Shown: positions 24,022-31,915, counted from the stretch's first letter. The stretch is DNA of 39,734 bases from Neobacillus muris (GCF_943193175.1 NZ_CALPDF010000041.1:1-39734), one strand, 5' to 3'. Translations and numbers: made by a program. The notes: a model not told the origin generated them from the letters alone.

Positions 24022-24489
24022 ATGTCTAAGCAGGATTATAAAATGCTCATATTTAAAGTTGGCCAGGAGGAGTATGGGGTAAACATCAACCAAGTCGTCT
24101 CGATAGAACGGATGCAGCCAATTACCTCTTATCCAAAACGGGCGCCCCATGTCCTCGGTGTGACTACCGTACGAGATGTGGTCACACCGGTTGTGGATCT
24201 GCGTGCCGCGTTAACCGGTGTGGAACTGCAGCCAACTGATGATACCCGAATAGTTATTGTCCAGGTGGAGAATAAAACCGTTGGCTTAGTAGTGGATGCA
24301 GCTACAGATGTGTTGAATATACCTGCTGATACGATTCAACAGCCGAATCTATTGCAAACAAGGGAAATTTCCTATTTAATCGGAATTTCTAAACTTGGCG
24401 AACGCCTACTAATTTTGTTAGAGATTGAAAAACTTTTGGAAGACACGACGAATTTAGATGAGCTAAAAGAAATGACAGAAGCATTATAG
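24022..24489 (+). CDS. CheW-family coupling protein, diverged second copy
   Basis: This 155-residue CheW-domain protein has FKVGQEEYGVNINQVVSIERM and VTTVRDVVTPVVDLRAALTG. The conserved LRG of CheW is replaced by VRD, and the C-terminus carries an extra acidic tail (LDELKEMTEAL). It lacks a receiver domain, so it is not CheV. It is placed between cheW and the long chemoreceptor in one operon. It may couple that receptor selectively, but this is inference from position. Confidence 0.88.
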   Translation: MSKQDYKMLIFKVGQEEYGVNINQVVSIERMQPITSYPKRAPHVLGVTTVRDVVTPVVDLRAALTGVELQPTDDTRIVIVQVENKTVGLVVDAATDVLNIPADTIQQPNLLQTREISYLIGISKLGERLLILLEIEKLLEDTTNLDELKEMTEAL

Positions 24490-24528
24490 TGGAAAAAATT
24501 TTACATCTAGAAATGGAGAATAGGCAAC

Positions 24529-26682
24529 ATGTTTAAACACATCACAATGACAACAAAATTATGGGCCAGCTTTATGACAGTATTAGTATTGCTGCTCATT
24601 ATCAGTATAATGTCTTATTTAAATTTAAACCGATTATCCGAGTCGATTAATGACATTTCCGATAAAGAAGTGGTTAAGGTAAAAGAAATTGGAAAGCTGA
24701 ACAACAGTTTTAGCAAAGTTCGGTTATATGTAGCCAAACATGGAATGGCTCCCAACGATGAAAAGATGGATGCGGCTGAAATCACGATAAACAAGGAAAT
24801 TGACAGTCTAAATAAAGAATTAACTGTATTTGATAAATTAATTGTCCTAGAGAAAAACCAAAAACACTTGGATAAGTTTGCTGATCTATTCTATGAATAT
24901 CAAAAAAAGATTCCAACGGCTCTCAATCGGTCACGCGAGAACGATATGGAAGGCTTTAGCGAAATATTTGATGAAATGGGAGAAATCGGTGAACAGGCCT
25001 ATCAGGAATTAGCGGATATCCAAAAAGACCGCGAGCAGAATTTGAAAAATCTGACCGATGAAGCGGCTAATAATGCTGACCTCAGCAAGCTAGTCATTCT
25101 TATTGTCTCGATTATCTCTGTCTTGTTGGGTATTACCATTTCGTTCTTTATTACTCGAACGATTCGCCGCACAGTGGCAGGGGTTGTTGATAACGCAGAA
25201 TCGACAACTGAATCGATTGCGGAAATTAGAAAATCCATTGAGCAAAACGCCGTAAGTGCTAAAGAATTGGATGCTTCCATGAATAAAACAAGCGATTCTG
25301 TGAAGGATATTGTTTCTTCTATCCAACAGACAGCGGCCAATACCAATGTTACCTCATCCGGTGTAGATGAAATTTCAGCCGCAGTGGAGGAAATGAGCAA
25401 ATCAATCAACGTGGTTGCCGGTAATGCCGATAAACTAGCGGCTTCTGCAGAAGAAACCTCTTCCGCCATCCAAGAAATGATGGCCTCTGTTGAACAGGTT
25501 GCTGGGAATGCTGGAAATGTAGGGGCTAGTGTCGAAGAAATCTCAGCTGCTATTGAAGAAATGAGCCAATCGATTGAGGGGGTTTCTGCCAGTGCGGACA
25601 ATCTTTTGGTGACGGCTGAGGAAGCTTCGCAATCTGTCCAAGAGATGGTAGCGTCGGTGCAGCAGGTAGCCGGCAGCTCGCAGACAGTGAGCGAACTAAG
25701 CCTTCAGGTGCAAAATGATGCAAGAGATGGGATTGTGGCTGTCAATGAAACACTGACAGGAATGGGCGAAATATCAAACGTCATCGGCCAAACAAGTGAT
25801 GTCATGGTCAAATTAGGGAAAAGCTCTAAAGAAATCGGCAGCATAATAAAAGTTATTGATGAAATTGCCGAACAAACGAATCTGTTAGCTCTTAATGCCA
25901 CGATCGAAGCAGCACGAGCAGGTGAACACGGGAAAGGCTTTGCTGTTGTAGCGGATGAAGTAAGAAAACTGGCAGAAAGAAGTGCAGCGGCCACAAAAGA
26001 AATCGCTGGATTAATTACAGGTATTCAAAATGAAACCAGTATGGCCATTCATGCGATTAATGATGGAGCCGATAAAGTGGCGGCCGGCAATCAGTTAGCA
26101 GATAAAACGAATAATGCGATTCAGAAAATTTTTAAAGGCATTGAGCAAGTGACAGAAGAAATGAACCAAATCGCCAAAGCGACTGAACAACAAAATCAGC
26201 ATGGCGCTTTGATCTCGGACGCTGTTAAAAATGTCGCCAGTCAAGCCGCGCAAATGACACAATCGACAAAAGAACAGTCCATTACGGCGCAAGAAATTGT
26301 CAAAGGAATCCTGGATACAAAGGATCAGGTTCAGCAAATTTCGCAGGCAACAGCCGAGCAGGCCAAGAACGGCCAGGACATTGTTACGGCGGTCGCAAAT
26401 GTCACAAACCAATCCAGCTCAGTGACAAATGCGACCAGGGAACAAGCGCTGACGGCAGATGAAATTGTCAGCAACCTAAACAACATTAGAGATATGGTTC
26501 AACAAATGAAGGAAGCCGCCAATGACCAGGCAAAATACGGTGAAACGATTGCCGAGGAAGTGCAACATGTACGCGAGCAAACGGAAGCACTAAATAACAG
26601 CATCGAGAATGAAACAAAAGAGGCTGAAGTGGTTATCCAGGCGATTACTGGAGTAAATCGGCAAATAGAAAAATTAAAATAG
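24529..26682 (+). CDS. Methyl-accepting chemotaxis protein with extended signalling hairpin
   Basis: This 717-residue receptor has membrane helix 1 at about 11-31, an extracellular helical domain of four-helix-bundle type (32-185) and helix 2 at about 187-209. There is no clear HAMP domain. A very long coiled-coil signalling hairpin follows, with the conserved tip [19 protein letters not shown] at 449-466. The N-arm (210-448) contains a tandem 56-residue duplication (277-332 and 333-388). The C-arm has its own 56-residue duplication (579-634 and 635-690). Fifty-six residues equal eight heptads, so register is kept. It lies in the cheA-cheW-cheW operon. The ligand is unknown. Confidence 0.93.
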   Translation: MFKHITMTTKLWASFMTVLVLLLIISIMSYLNLNRLSESINDISDKEVVKVKEIGKLNNSFSKVRLYVAKHGMAPNDEKMDAAEITINKEIDSLNKELTVFDKLIVLEKNQKHLDKFADLFYEYQKKIPTALNRSRENDMEGFSEIFDEMGEIGEQAYQELADIQKDREQNLKNLTDEAANNADLSKLVILIVSIISVLLGITISFFITRTIRRTVAGVVDNAESTTESIAEIRKSIEQNAVSAKELDASMNKTSDSVKDIVSSIQQTAANTNVTSSGVDEISAAVEEMSKSINVVAGNADKLAASAEETSSAIQEMMASVEQVAGNAGNVGASVEEISAAIEEMSQSIEGVSASADNLLVTAEEASQSVQEMVASVQQVAGSSQTVSELSLQVQNDARDGIVAVNETLTGMGEISNVIGQTSDVMVKLGKSSKEIGSIIKVIDEIAEQTNLLALNATIEAARAGEHGKGFAVVADEVRKLAERSAAATKEIAGLITGIQNETSMAIHAINDGADKVAAGNQLADKTNNAIQKIFKGIEQVTEEMNQIAKATEQQNQHGALISDAVKNVASQAAQMTQSTKEQSITAQEIVKGILDTKDQVQQISQATAEQAKNGQDIVTAVANVTNQSSSVTNATREQALTADEIVSNLNNIRDMVQQMKEAANDQAKYGETIAEEVQHVREQTEALNNSIENETKEAEVVIQAITGVNRQIEKLK

Positions 26683-26692
26683 CTGTTTGATA

Positions 26693-26723
26693 GAAACGCT
26701 TTCGCTTGATGCGGAGGCGTTTC
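26693..26723 (+). terminator. Hairpin after the chemoreceptor gene
   Basis: GAAACGCTTTCGC and GCGGAGGCGTTTC (26711-26723) form an almost continuous 13-bp stem with two G-U pairs and a TTGAT loop. It is followed only by AATATTAAAA, so any termination would be weak. Confidence 0.55.
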
Positions 26724-26819
26724 AATATTAAAAGGTATTTCCCCTATCCAGCCGGAACTCTAGTTATTTTTTCCTAAAAGTTTAACATGAAATTGTCAAA
26801 GAATTAGGGTATAATAAGT

Positions 26820-26845
26820 TAAAAGTTTTTGATATTTTTTGATAG
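26820..26845 (+). promoter_or_regulatory. Possible variant SigD promoter before the yaaR-family gene
   Basis: TAAA (26820-26823) followed after 15 bases by TTGATAG (26839-26845) resembles the box before fliK, with a spacing one base shorter. A TATAAT lies just upstream (26810-26815) and could instead be a SigA -10. The two cannot be told apart by sequence. Confidence 0.3.
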
Positions 26846-26889
26846 TTTTCGTTAAAGTGAAACAGAATGAAAAACAGGAGGTGGATGGA

Positions 26890-27333
26890 TTGAAAATACA
26901 GGAGCCAATCCGAATCAATCGGGGGGATATCCCTGTTTCTGCAGCCGATAGGACTTCCGCCCATTCAGCTTCCTTCCAGGGAATCATGAAATCTTATTCG
27001 AAGGAATTAACCCAGGACCGGCTCACCCAGCTGCTTCAGGATATTGATCAACAAGGACAAAACCTAAGTGAAAATCCAACCTTCCATCAGTTGAAAAAAT
27101 ATAAAGATTTAGTCAAACAGTTTATGGGTGAAGTTTCGAAACAAGGAACAGGCCTTTATCAAACAGAAACATGGAATTATATGGGCGGCCACCAATCGTT
27201 AAAAACGGTTCGTGTGCTCGATCAAAAACTAATCGAATTAACCAGCCACGTTCTTTCGGAGCAGAGCAGCGGCCTGTCTATTTTGGAAAGAATAGGTGAA
27301 ATTAAAGGACTGCTCATCAATCTTTATACATGA
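26890..27333 (+). CDS. YaaR/DUF327-family protein
   Basis: This 147-residue soluble, mostly helical protein has the C-terminal pattern VRVLDQKLIELTSHVL and ILERIGEIKGLLINLYT, recalling the DUF327 (YaaR) family. A TTG start at 26890 is chosen because the perfect SD AGGAGG (26876-26881) precedes it by eight bases. The frame is open upstream but has no SD there. YaaR in B. subtilis is encoded near tmk-holB. Here the gene leads a run of flagellar genes (fliL copy 2, flhO, flhP), so a motility function is suggested by context. The family's biochemical role is unknown to me. Confidence 0.7.
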   Translation: MKIQEPIRINRGDIPVSAADRTSAHSASFQGIMKSYSKELTQDRLTQLLQDIDQQGQNLSENPTFHQLKKYKDLVKQFMGEVSKQGTGLYQTETWNYMGGHQSLKTVRVLDQKLIELTSHVLSEQSSGLSILERIGEIKGLLINLYT

Positions 27334-27352
27334 AAATAAGGAGTCTTAACAA

Positions 27353-27781
27353 ATGAAGCTCTATATAAAGTCAATCGTGATAATCGGGATCATCACAGTG
27401 GCCGGTCTGGGGGGATATTTTGGCTGGGAATACTTTCAAAAGCCAAAGGATGCCGAAGCGAAAGAGTCGCCTTCAGCAGAGGAGCTGCTAGCAATGTCAG
27501 TTGATACTGAGTCCATTACCACCAATTTTAAGGATGGAGGATTCATCAAAACCAAATTTAAATTGATTACCACCTCAAAAGATAAAGCAGAAGAGCTAAA
27601 AAAACTTGAATTCCGTATCGAGAGCACAATCATTCAATACATAAATGAAGTCGATAAGGAAAATGTAAATGGTCCAGATGGGATTATTTCCCTTGAAGAT
27701 AACCTGAAAACTGAATTAAACAAGGAGTTAGGTGATGATTCTATCACCAAGGTATATATGATTGAAAAAATTATTCAATAA
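27353..27781 (+). CDS. FliL-family protein (second copy)
   Basis: This 142-residue protein has one membrane helix (about 5-25) and a FliL domain. Its blocks mirror those of the fliL at 15909: AEELLAMSVDTESITTNF here against ADEIVARIVETEPMTTNL, a shared GPDG/SPDG segment, and a C-terminal KIIQ against KMIQ. It is clearly a paralogue, but most positions differ, so the duplication is not recent. It sits between the yaaR-family gene and flhO, 20 bases after the former. It might serve rod assembly or modulate a stator. Confidence 0.85.
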   Translation: MKLYIKSIVIIGIITVAGLGGYFGWEYFQKPKDAEAKESPSAEELLAMSVDTESITTNFKDGGFIKTKFKLITTSKDKAEELKKLEFRIESTIIQYINEVDKENVNGPDGIISLEDNLKTELNKELGDDSITKVYMIEKIIQ

Positions 27782-27795
27782 GGAAGGAGTCCATC

Positions 27796-28662
27796 ATGTT
27801 AAGAGGGATTTATTCGGCTGCTTCAGGAATGTTTTCTTTGGAGCGAAAACAGGAAGCCTTGGCAGATAATTTAGCTAATGCACAAACACCGGGTTATAAG
27901 AAGGATGATACGACGCTTCGGGCATTTCCTAAACTATTATTGGAACGGATTAATGACTTTGAGGGATCAGGACAGATTAATATTCCGGGGCAAAACGTAC
28001 AGATTGGCGAACTGGTAAATGGTGTATATGCACAAGAACGTATCCCGAGTTTTACTCAAGGGGCTCTTGTACAAACTGATAACCCGCTTGACGTGGCGAT
28101 TAATGACCAAGAAATCCCTGCCCAAGATGTAAATGGCCGCCAAGTAAAACCATCTGCCTTTTTTGCGGTGCAGTTAGCAGATGGAACGGTTGGCTATACG
28201 CGGAATGGCAAATGGGATTTAGACTCGAATGGTTATCTGGTAACATCGGAAGGCTATCGAGTATTAGGGCCAAATCAGCAGCCGATTCAATTAACAGATA
28301 GTATGAGCAAAGGGGATTTATTGATTGACCAAAAGGGACAAATTGTAGCCTATCCAAACGACCCAACGAGAACAAGGGTTGTCGGAGAGATTGGTATAGC
28401 TGTGGCTAATAATCCGTATGAACTTCAGCGGGCTGGCAGCAATGTGTATACCGCGGATAATCCGCTGGGCTTTGTTCAGGGAGGCGCTAATCCGAATGTT
28501 TCGCTGCAGCAGGGCTTTATTGAACAGTCGAATGTGGATTCAGGTCAAACGATGACCGATATGATGGTCGCAGTGCGCGGCTATGAAGCGAATCAGAAGG
28601 TATTGAATGTCTATGATCAATCCTTGCAGCAGCTGTATTCTGTTGGAAAAATAAACGGCTAA
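27796..28662 (+). CDS. flhO: Flagellar hook-basal body protein FlhO (FlgF/FlgG family)
   Basis: This 288-residue rod/hook family protein has the N-terminal signature LRGIYSAASGMFSLERKQEA and ADNLANAQTPGYKKDD. The middle domain is YTRNGKWDLDSNGYLVTSEG, and the C-terminal motif is SNVDSGQTMTDMMVAVRGYE. Wording and length match B. subtilis FlhO, a rod component exported through the flagellar apparatus. It starts 14 bases after fliL copy 2 with SD AAGGAAGGAG and is followed by flhP, the same pair order as in B. subtilis, where they follow mbl. Confidence 0.9.
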   Translation: MLRGIYSAASGMFSLERKQEALADNLANAQTPGYKKDDTTLRAFPKLLLERINDFEGSGQINIPGQNVQIGELVNGVYAQERIPSFTQGALVQTDNPLDVAINDQEIPAQDVNGRQVKPSAFFAVQLADGTVGYTRNGKWDLDSNGYLVTSEGYRVLGPNQQPIQLTDSMSKGDLLIDQKGQIVAYPNDPTRTRVVGEIGIAVANNPYELQRAGSNVYTADNPLGFVQGGANPNVSLQQGFIEQSNVDSGQTMTDMMVAVRGYEANQKVLNVYDQSLQQLYSVGKING

Positions 28663-28689
28663 TGACTGGAACAAAAGGAGAAATGAAAC

Positions 28690-29541
28690 TTGAACACGTC
28701 ACTGTATATTTCTTCAGGCGCATTATCTGCCTATCAACAAAAAATTGATACGTCCGCTAATAATGTGGCCAATGTTAACACGACTGGTTTTAAACGACGC
28801 GAGCAAAGCTTTTCGGAAATATTGGCTTCACAAGTAAACAACCAGCAGCGCGCCAGCCAGGAAACCGGACGTCTCACGCCAAATGGAATCCGTGTCGGTT
28901 ACGGGGTGCGTACCGGGTTAACCCAGCTGAATCTGGAGCAGGGGCAGGCAGTGGAGACAGGAAATCCGTTTGATTTAATGATTAACGGCAATGGATTCTT
29001 TCAAGTAGGGACTCCTGGTGCTAACGGTGCCCAAGAGGTTAGTTATACACGGGACGGCAATTTTCACTTAAGCCCAGACACCAATAATCCGGGCAGCTAT
29101 CATCTAGTCCATGCAAACGGCGGGTATTTATTGGATCAGAACGGCCAGCCCATCGAATTAAATGACCAATATGAAGTGAATATCACATCCAATGGGCAGA
29201 TTCAATTGCGGGATAAGAATGGCCAAGGTGAGTCATTTTTATCTGGGCAGCAAGTAGGGATCGTTGATATTCAGAATCCGCATGTTTTAAGGAATCTTGG
29301 TGATAATCTGTTTGCCATTGATCCGGCAGCCCTTCCTGCTGGGGCAAATGCAGCAAACTATGTGAGATTGATGGGCCAAGGTGAGGTCAATTTGTCTTCC
29401 GGTTATTTGGAAGGGTCCAATGTGGATTTGACAAAAGAAATGACAGATTTGATGACGACGCAGCGCGGGTTTCAGCTGAATTCCCGTGCAGTATCGTATT
29501 CGGATCAGATGATGGGGATTGCGAATAACATCCTGAAATAG
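28690..29541 (+). CDS. flhP: Flagellar hook-basal body protein FlhP (FlgG family)
   Basis: This 283-residue protein starts at TTG nine bases after AAAGGAG. It shows the rod signature YQQKIDTSANNVANVNTTGF, a middle domain (YTRDGNFHLSPDTNNPG) and the C-terminal helix motif SNVDLTKEMTDLMTTQRGFQ. The segment GRLTPNGIR resembles B. subtilis FlhP, supporting that name over FlgG. It forms the distal rod with FlhO. It is the last gene before a terminator-like hairpin, and fliD then has its own SigD promoter. Confidence 0.9.
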   Translation: MNTSLYISSGALSAYQQKIDTSANNVANVNTTGFKRREQSFSEILASQVNNQQRASQETGRLTPNGIRVGYGVRTGLTQLNLEQGQAVETGNPFDLMINGNGFFQVGTPGANGAQEVSYTRDGNFHLSPDTNNPGSYHLVHANGGYLLDQNGQPIELNDQYEVNITSNGQIQLRDKNGQGESFLSGQQVGIVDIQNPHVLRNLGDNLFAIDPAALPAGANAANYVRLMGQGEVNLSSGYLEGSNVDLTKEMTDLMTTQRGFQLNSRAVSYSDQMMGIANNILK

Positions 29542-29548
29542 ATTTCCT

Positions 29549-29577
29549 AAAGGGGATGCCTGCCGCGTCTCCTTTTT
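29549..29577 (+). terminator. Terminator after flhP
   Basis: AAAGGGGA (29549-29556) pairs with TCTCCTTT (29568-29575), including one G-U pair, around an 11-base loop, followed by TT. The T-rich right arm makes a plausible intrinsic terminator. Confidence 0.7.
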
Positions 29578-29594
29578 GCTAGATTGAAAAATGT

Positions 29595-29621
29595 TAAACT
29601 TTTCTGGGCTTTTTCCGATAG
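29595..29621 (+). promoter_or_regulatory. SigD promoter for fliD
   Basis: TAAA (29595-29598), a 15-base spacer and TCCGATAG (29614-29621) closely match the SigD consensus. They lie 39 bases before the fliD start codon. Confidence 0.85.
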
Positions 29622-29659
29622 TAGTATGATAAGAGTACTTTTGCAAAGGGAGTGAGCGA

Positions 29660-31228
29660 ATGATCAGCAATAATACATTAAGAGTAACCGGACTTGCCTC
29701 AGGGATGAATACAGATGAAATCGTTGAAAGTTTAGTAAAAGTGCGAAGCGCGAAGTTAAATAAACTGCAGCAGTCCAAAACATTAGCTACCTGGAAAAAT
29801 GATGCCTATCGTGAGGTAAATAAGAAGGTTGATGAGTTCCTTAAATCCATGGAGAGTTTAAGAATGCAATCCACGTTTAATACACAGATCGCAAGTTCGT
29901 CTAACGAAAGTGTGGTAGCGGCGGTTGCCAGCGGGACACCGACACAAACCTCTTATAATATTACCAATGTACAGCCGTATCAGCCGGCGAAAGCTACAGC
30001 CGTGAAGTTTTTTGGTTCCAGCCAATTAGATACAAGCGCGACGTTAGCTAGTTTAGGCGTGACCGATGATGGATCGGGGCAGACATCGATTAAGGTAAAT
30101 GGCCAGGAGTTTGTCTTCAATTTAACAGATCCTATTTCTAAAGTAATAGACGATATTAACGCAAATTCAGCACTAGGCATAACTGCAGCCTATTCATCAG
30201 CTGAAAAGGCGTTTACTTTTACAAGTAAAAATACTGGTCCAACATATGATATTCAGTTAGAAGAAGGCACAACAAATCTTTTGTCAAAATTAGGCATAAC
30301 TCCAGGATCGGTAATGGGAGATAGCTATAGCAGCAGTGATACGAGTGTTTCTTTTGTAAAAGGAGCCAGTGCAGTACCTGCCAGCATGACAATCAATGGT
30401 TTAGAGTATCGGTCTGACTCAAACGCTGTAACATATGATGGCATGACCTTTTCTATCAAAGGGGCGATGACAGATAGCTCCTTAACGGTTACCAGCAAGA
30501 GTGATACAGATTCTATAGTAGAAAAAATGAAAACTTTTGTAGATAAGTATAATGAATTGATTGCGGATCTAAACAGCAGGTTAACTGAGAAAAAGTATCG
30601 TGATTATCCGCCATTGCTTGATGAGCAGAAAGAGGATATGTCAGAGAACGAGATAAAATTATGGGAAGAAAAAGCAAAGAGCGGGCTGTTAACTAGTGAT
30701 TCTACCATTAACAGTTTTCTGACAGAAATGCGTTTCAGTTTGTCTTCCGTCGTGGAAGGATCAGGAGCTTTTAAATCATTAAAGGATATTGGGATTAGTT
30801 TCTCTACAAGCTACAGTGATAACGGGAAATTAATTTTGGATGAGGAAAAACTGAAAGGTGTACTACAAACAAATCTTGAAGATGTGAAAAAACTGTTCAC
30901 CGATAAAGGGACAGGTGCTTCTAAAAGTGATACAACTGTGACGGACAGTAATATGCATGCCAACAGCGGTTTTGGCTGGAGGATGTATGATCGTTTGAAT
31001 GCTACTGTTAAACAGCTGAGTACAATTGCTGGCTCTCTTAGCTCCACTGTTGACACGAATAGCACCATGGCTAAACAATTACAAGCCATTGAACTGAATA
31101 TAAGCAATGAGCAGGATCGAGTAAATGCGTATGAAGAACGGCTTTGGAAGCAATTCACCTCAATGGAATCAGCCTTATCCAAACTAAATTCACAAAGTTC
31201 GTGGCTTTCACAGCAAATAGGGATGTAG
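29660..31228 (+). CDS. fliD: Flagellar filament cap protein FliD
   Basis: This 522-residue protein has the FliD N-terminal domain (RVTGLASGMNTDEIVESLVK, residues 7-26, then KTLATWKNDAYREVN). The middle D2/D3 region is Ser/Thr-rich, and the C-terminal domain is coiled coil, ending LWKQFTSMESALSKLNSQSS and WLSQQIGM. FliD caps the growing filament and folds incoming flagellin. It has its own SigD promoter and terminator. The export chaperone genes fliS and fliT, which usually follow fliD, are absent. Two CsrA-like domains and flagellin follow instead. Confidence 0.95.
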   Translation: MISNNTLRVTGLASGMNTDEIVESLVKVRSAKLNKLQQSKTLATWKNDAYREVNKKVDEFLKSMESLRMQSTFNTQIASSSNESVVAAVASGTPTQTSYNITNVQPYQPAKATAVKFFGSSQLDTSATLASLGVTDDGSGQTSIKVNGQEFVFNLTDPISKVIDDINANSALGITAAYSSAEKAFTFTSKNTGPTYDIQLEEGTTNLLSKLGITPGSVMGDSYSSSDTSVSFVKGASAVPASMTINGLEYRSDSNAVTYDGMTFSIKGAMTDSSLTVTSKSDTDSIVEKMKTFVDKYNELIADLNSRLTEKKYRDYPPLLDEQKEDMSENEIKLWEEKAKSGLLTSDSTINSFLTEMRFSLSSVVEGSGAFKSLKDIGISFSTSYSDNGKLILDEEKLKGVLQTNLEDVKKLFTDKGTGASKSDTTVTDSNMHANSGFGWRMYDRLNATVKQLSTIAGSLSSTVDTNSTMAKQLQAIELNISNEQDRVNAYEERLWKQFTSMESALSKLNSQSSWLSQQIGM

Positions 31229-31244
31229 TTAATAATGAAACTTT

Positions 31245-31271
31245 GCACCGACAAGTTAGTCGGTGTTTTTC
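31245..31271 (+). terminator. Rho-independent terminator after fliD
   Basis: CACCGAC (31246-31252) and GTCGGTG (31259-31265) form a perfect 7-bp stem with an AAGTTA loop, followed by TTTTTC. This is a classic terminator isolating fliD from the csrA-hag region. Confidence 0.88.
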
Positions 31272-31284
31272 TATATAAAAAGCC

Positions 31285-31311
31285 TAAACCATTTTAGGAT
31301 TCCGCCGACAT
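31285..31311 (+). promoter_or_regulatory. SigD promoter 1 upstream of the tandem csrA gene
   Basis: TAAA (31285-31288), a 15-base spacer and GCCGACAT (31304-31311). This is the first of three such sites in 180 bases. It lies 14 bases after the fliD terminator T-run. Confidence 0.75.
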
Positions 31312-31355
31312 AAATACTATCATATAGGTCTCGATAAAAAAATTCTTCAAAAGTC

Positions 31356-31382
31356 TAAACCTATTGAATAAAGCACCGATAA
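31356..31382 (+). promoter_or_regulatory. SigD promoter 2 upstream of the tandem csrA gene
   Basis: TAAA (31356-31359), a 15-base spacer and ACCGATAA (31375-31382). The leader from this site would contain a small hairpin, TTATCTTTT-TG-AAAAGATAA, near 31411. Confidence 0.82.
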
Positions 31383-31437
31383 AGATTAATACCAAGGGAG
31401 TTCTTGATAATTATCTTTTTGAAAAGATAAAAAAAGC

Positions 31438-31464
31438 TAAACACTTCTAATTTGATTCCGATAA
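31438..31464 (+). promoter_or_regulatory. SigD promoter 3 upstream of the tandem csrA gene
   Basis: TAAA (31438-31441), a 15-base spacer and TCCGATAA (31457-31464). It is the promoter nearest the tandem csrA gene, with the SD AAGGAGG (31488-31494) about 24 bases further on. Confidence 0.85.
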
Positions 31465-31502
31465 AAGAAGTATAAGGCAATTGAACCAAGGAGGATGGCA
31501 AC

Positions 31503-31847
31503 ATGCTTATAATTGGCAGAGAAGTTGGGCAATCCGTCATTATTGATAATGTTATAAAAGTTACTGTTCTGCAAAATGGTTCAAAACCTTGGTTAATGGT
31601 GGAGGCACCAAAGGATATACATATCTCGCGCATGAAGCAAACCTTGCTTTGCAAGAGTGGAAGTAAAAAGCGGGTTAGGATGGTTGGAGATGCCGTACAG
31701 ATTGGAGATAGTATACAGGTTACGATCCTTCAAACGGATTCCGGATTGCTTCGGTTCGCTATTGATGCACCAAAGGAAGTTAGCATTGCACGAGAAGAAT
31801 TGTATAACACCAGCCATCATTTCGAGTTGAAAGAAATGACCATCTAG
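31503..31847 (+). CDS. Tandem two-domain CsrA-like RNA-binding protein
   Basis: The 114-residue product reads as two CsrA domains in one chain. Repeat 1 (1-46) has MLIIGREVGQSVII, IKVTVLQNG and EAPKDIHISR. Repeat 2 (about 57-101) has RMVGDAVQIGDSIQVTILQ, AIDAPKEVSIAREELY. Arg6 aligns with Arg59, and the RNA-contact arginine (Arg44 of standard CsrA) aligns with both Arg43 and Arg97, an offset of 53-54 residues. Ordinary CsrA is about 60-75 residues and acts as a homodimer. This chain may form the dimer-like fold by itself. Repeat 1 has lost most of the C-terminal helix, replaced by a 12-residue linker. Position between fliD and hag points to flagellin mRNA control. fliW, the usual CsrA antagonist gene, is not nearby. 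Confidence 0.85.
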   Translation: MLIIGREVGQSVIIDNVIKVTVLQNGSKPWLMVEAPKDIHISRMKQTLLCKSGSKKRVRMVGDAVQIGDSIQVTILQTDSGLLRFAIDAPKEVSIAREELYNTSHHFELKEMTI

Positions 31848-31853
31848 AAGTTT

Positions 31854-31881
31854 GCAAAAGGCTACACATTCTTTTGATAAT
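31854..31881 (+). promoter_or_regulatory. Weak promoter-like sequence before hag
   Basis: TTGCAA (31852-31857) with GATAAT at an 18-base spacing looks like a SigA site. CAAA plus 15 bases plus TTGATAAT is a poor SigD site of the TTGATA variant type. Flagellin may depend largely on read-through from the three promoters upstream of the tandem csrA gene. Confidence 0.25.
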
Positions 31882-31901
31882 AGACCTTGAGAGGTTTGTT
31901 A
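31878..31901 (+). other. Hairpin 1 in the csrA-hag intergenic region
   Basis: TAATAGACCT (31878-31887) pairs fully with AGGTTTGTTA (31892-31901), using two G-U pairs, around a TGAG loop. The following TAGATTATTTT could make it a weak attenuator between the tandem csrA gene and hag, or it may be a processing site. Confidence 0.5.
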
Positions 31902-31915
31902 TAGATTATTTTAAT

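Noticed and set aside
25002..25601. Long minus-strand open frame opposite the chemoreceptor
   Set aside because: It mirrors the repetitive Ala/Ser/Glu coding of the receptor, has no SD and no family pattern.
29287..29778. Minus-strand frame across the flhP end and fliD start
   Set aside because: It overlaps two secure genes plus a terminator and a SigD promoter, and the protein is featureless.
31390..31430. Short leader peptide between SigD promoters 2 and 3 (AAGGGAG then TTG, eight codons)
   Set aside because: The spacing is poor, it is very short and nothing else supports translation.
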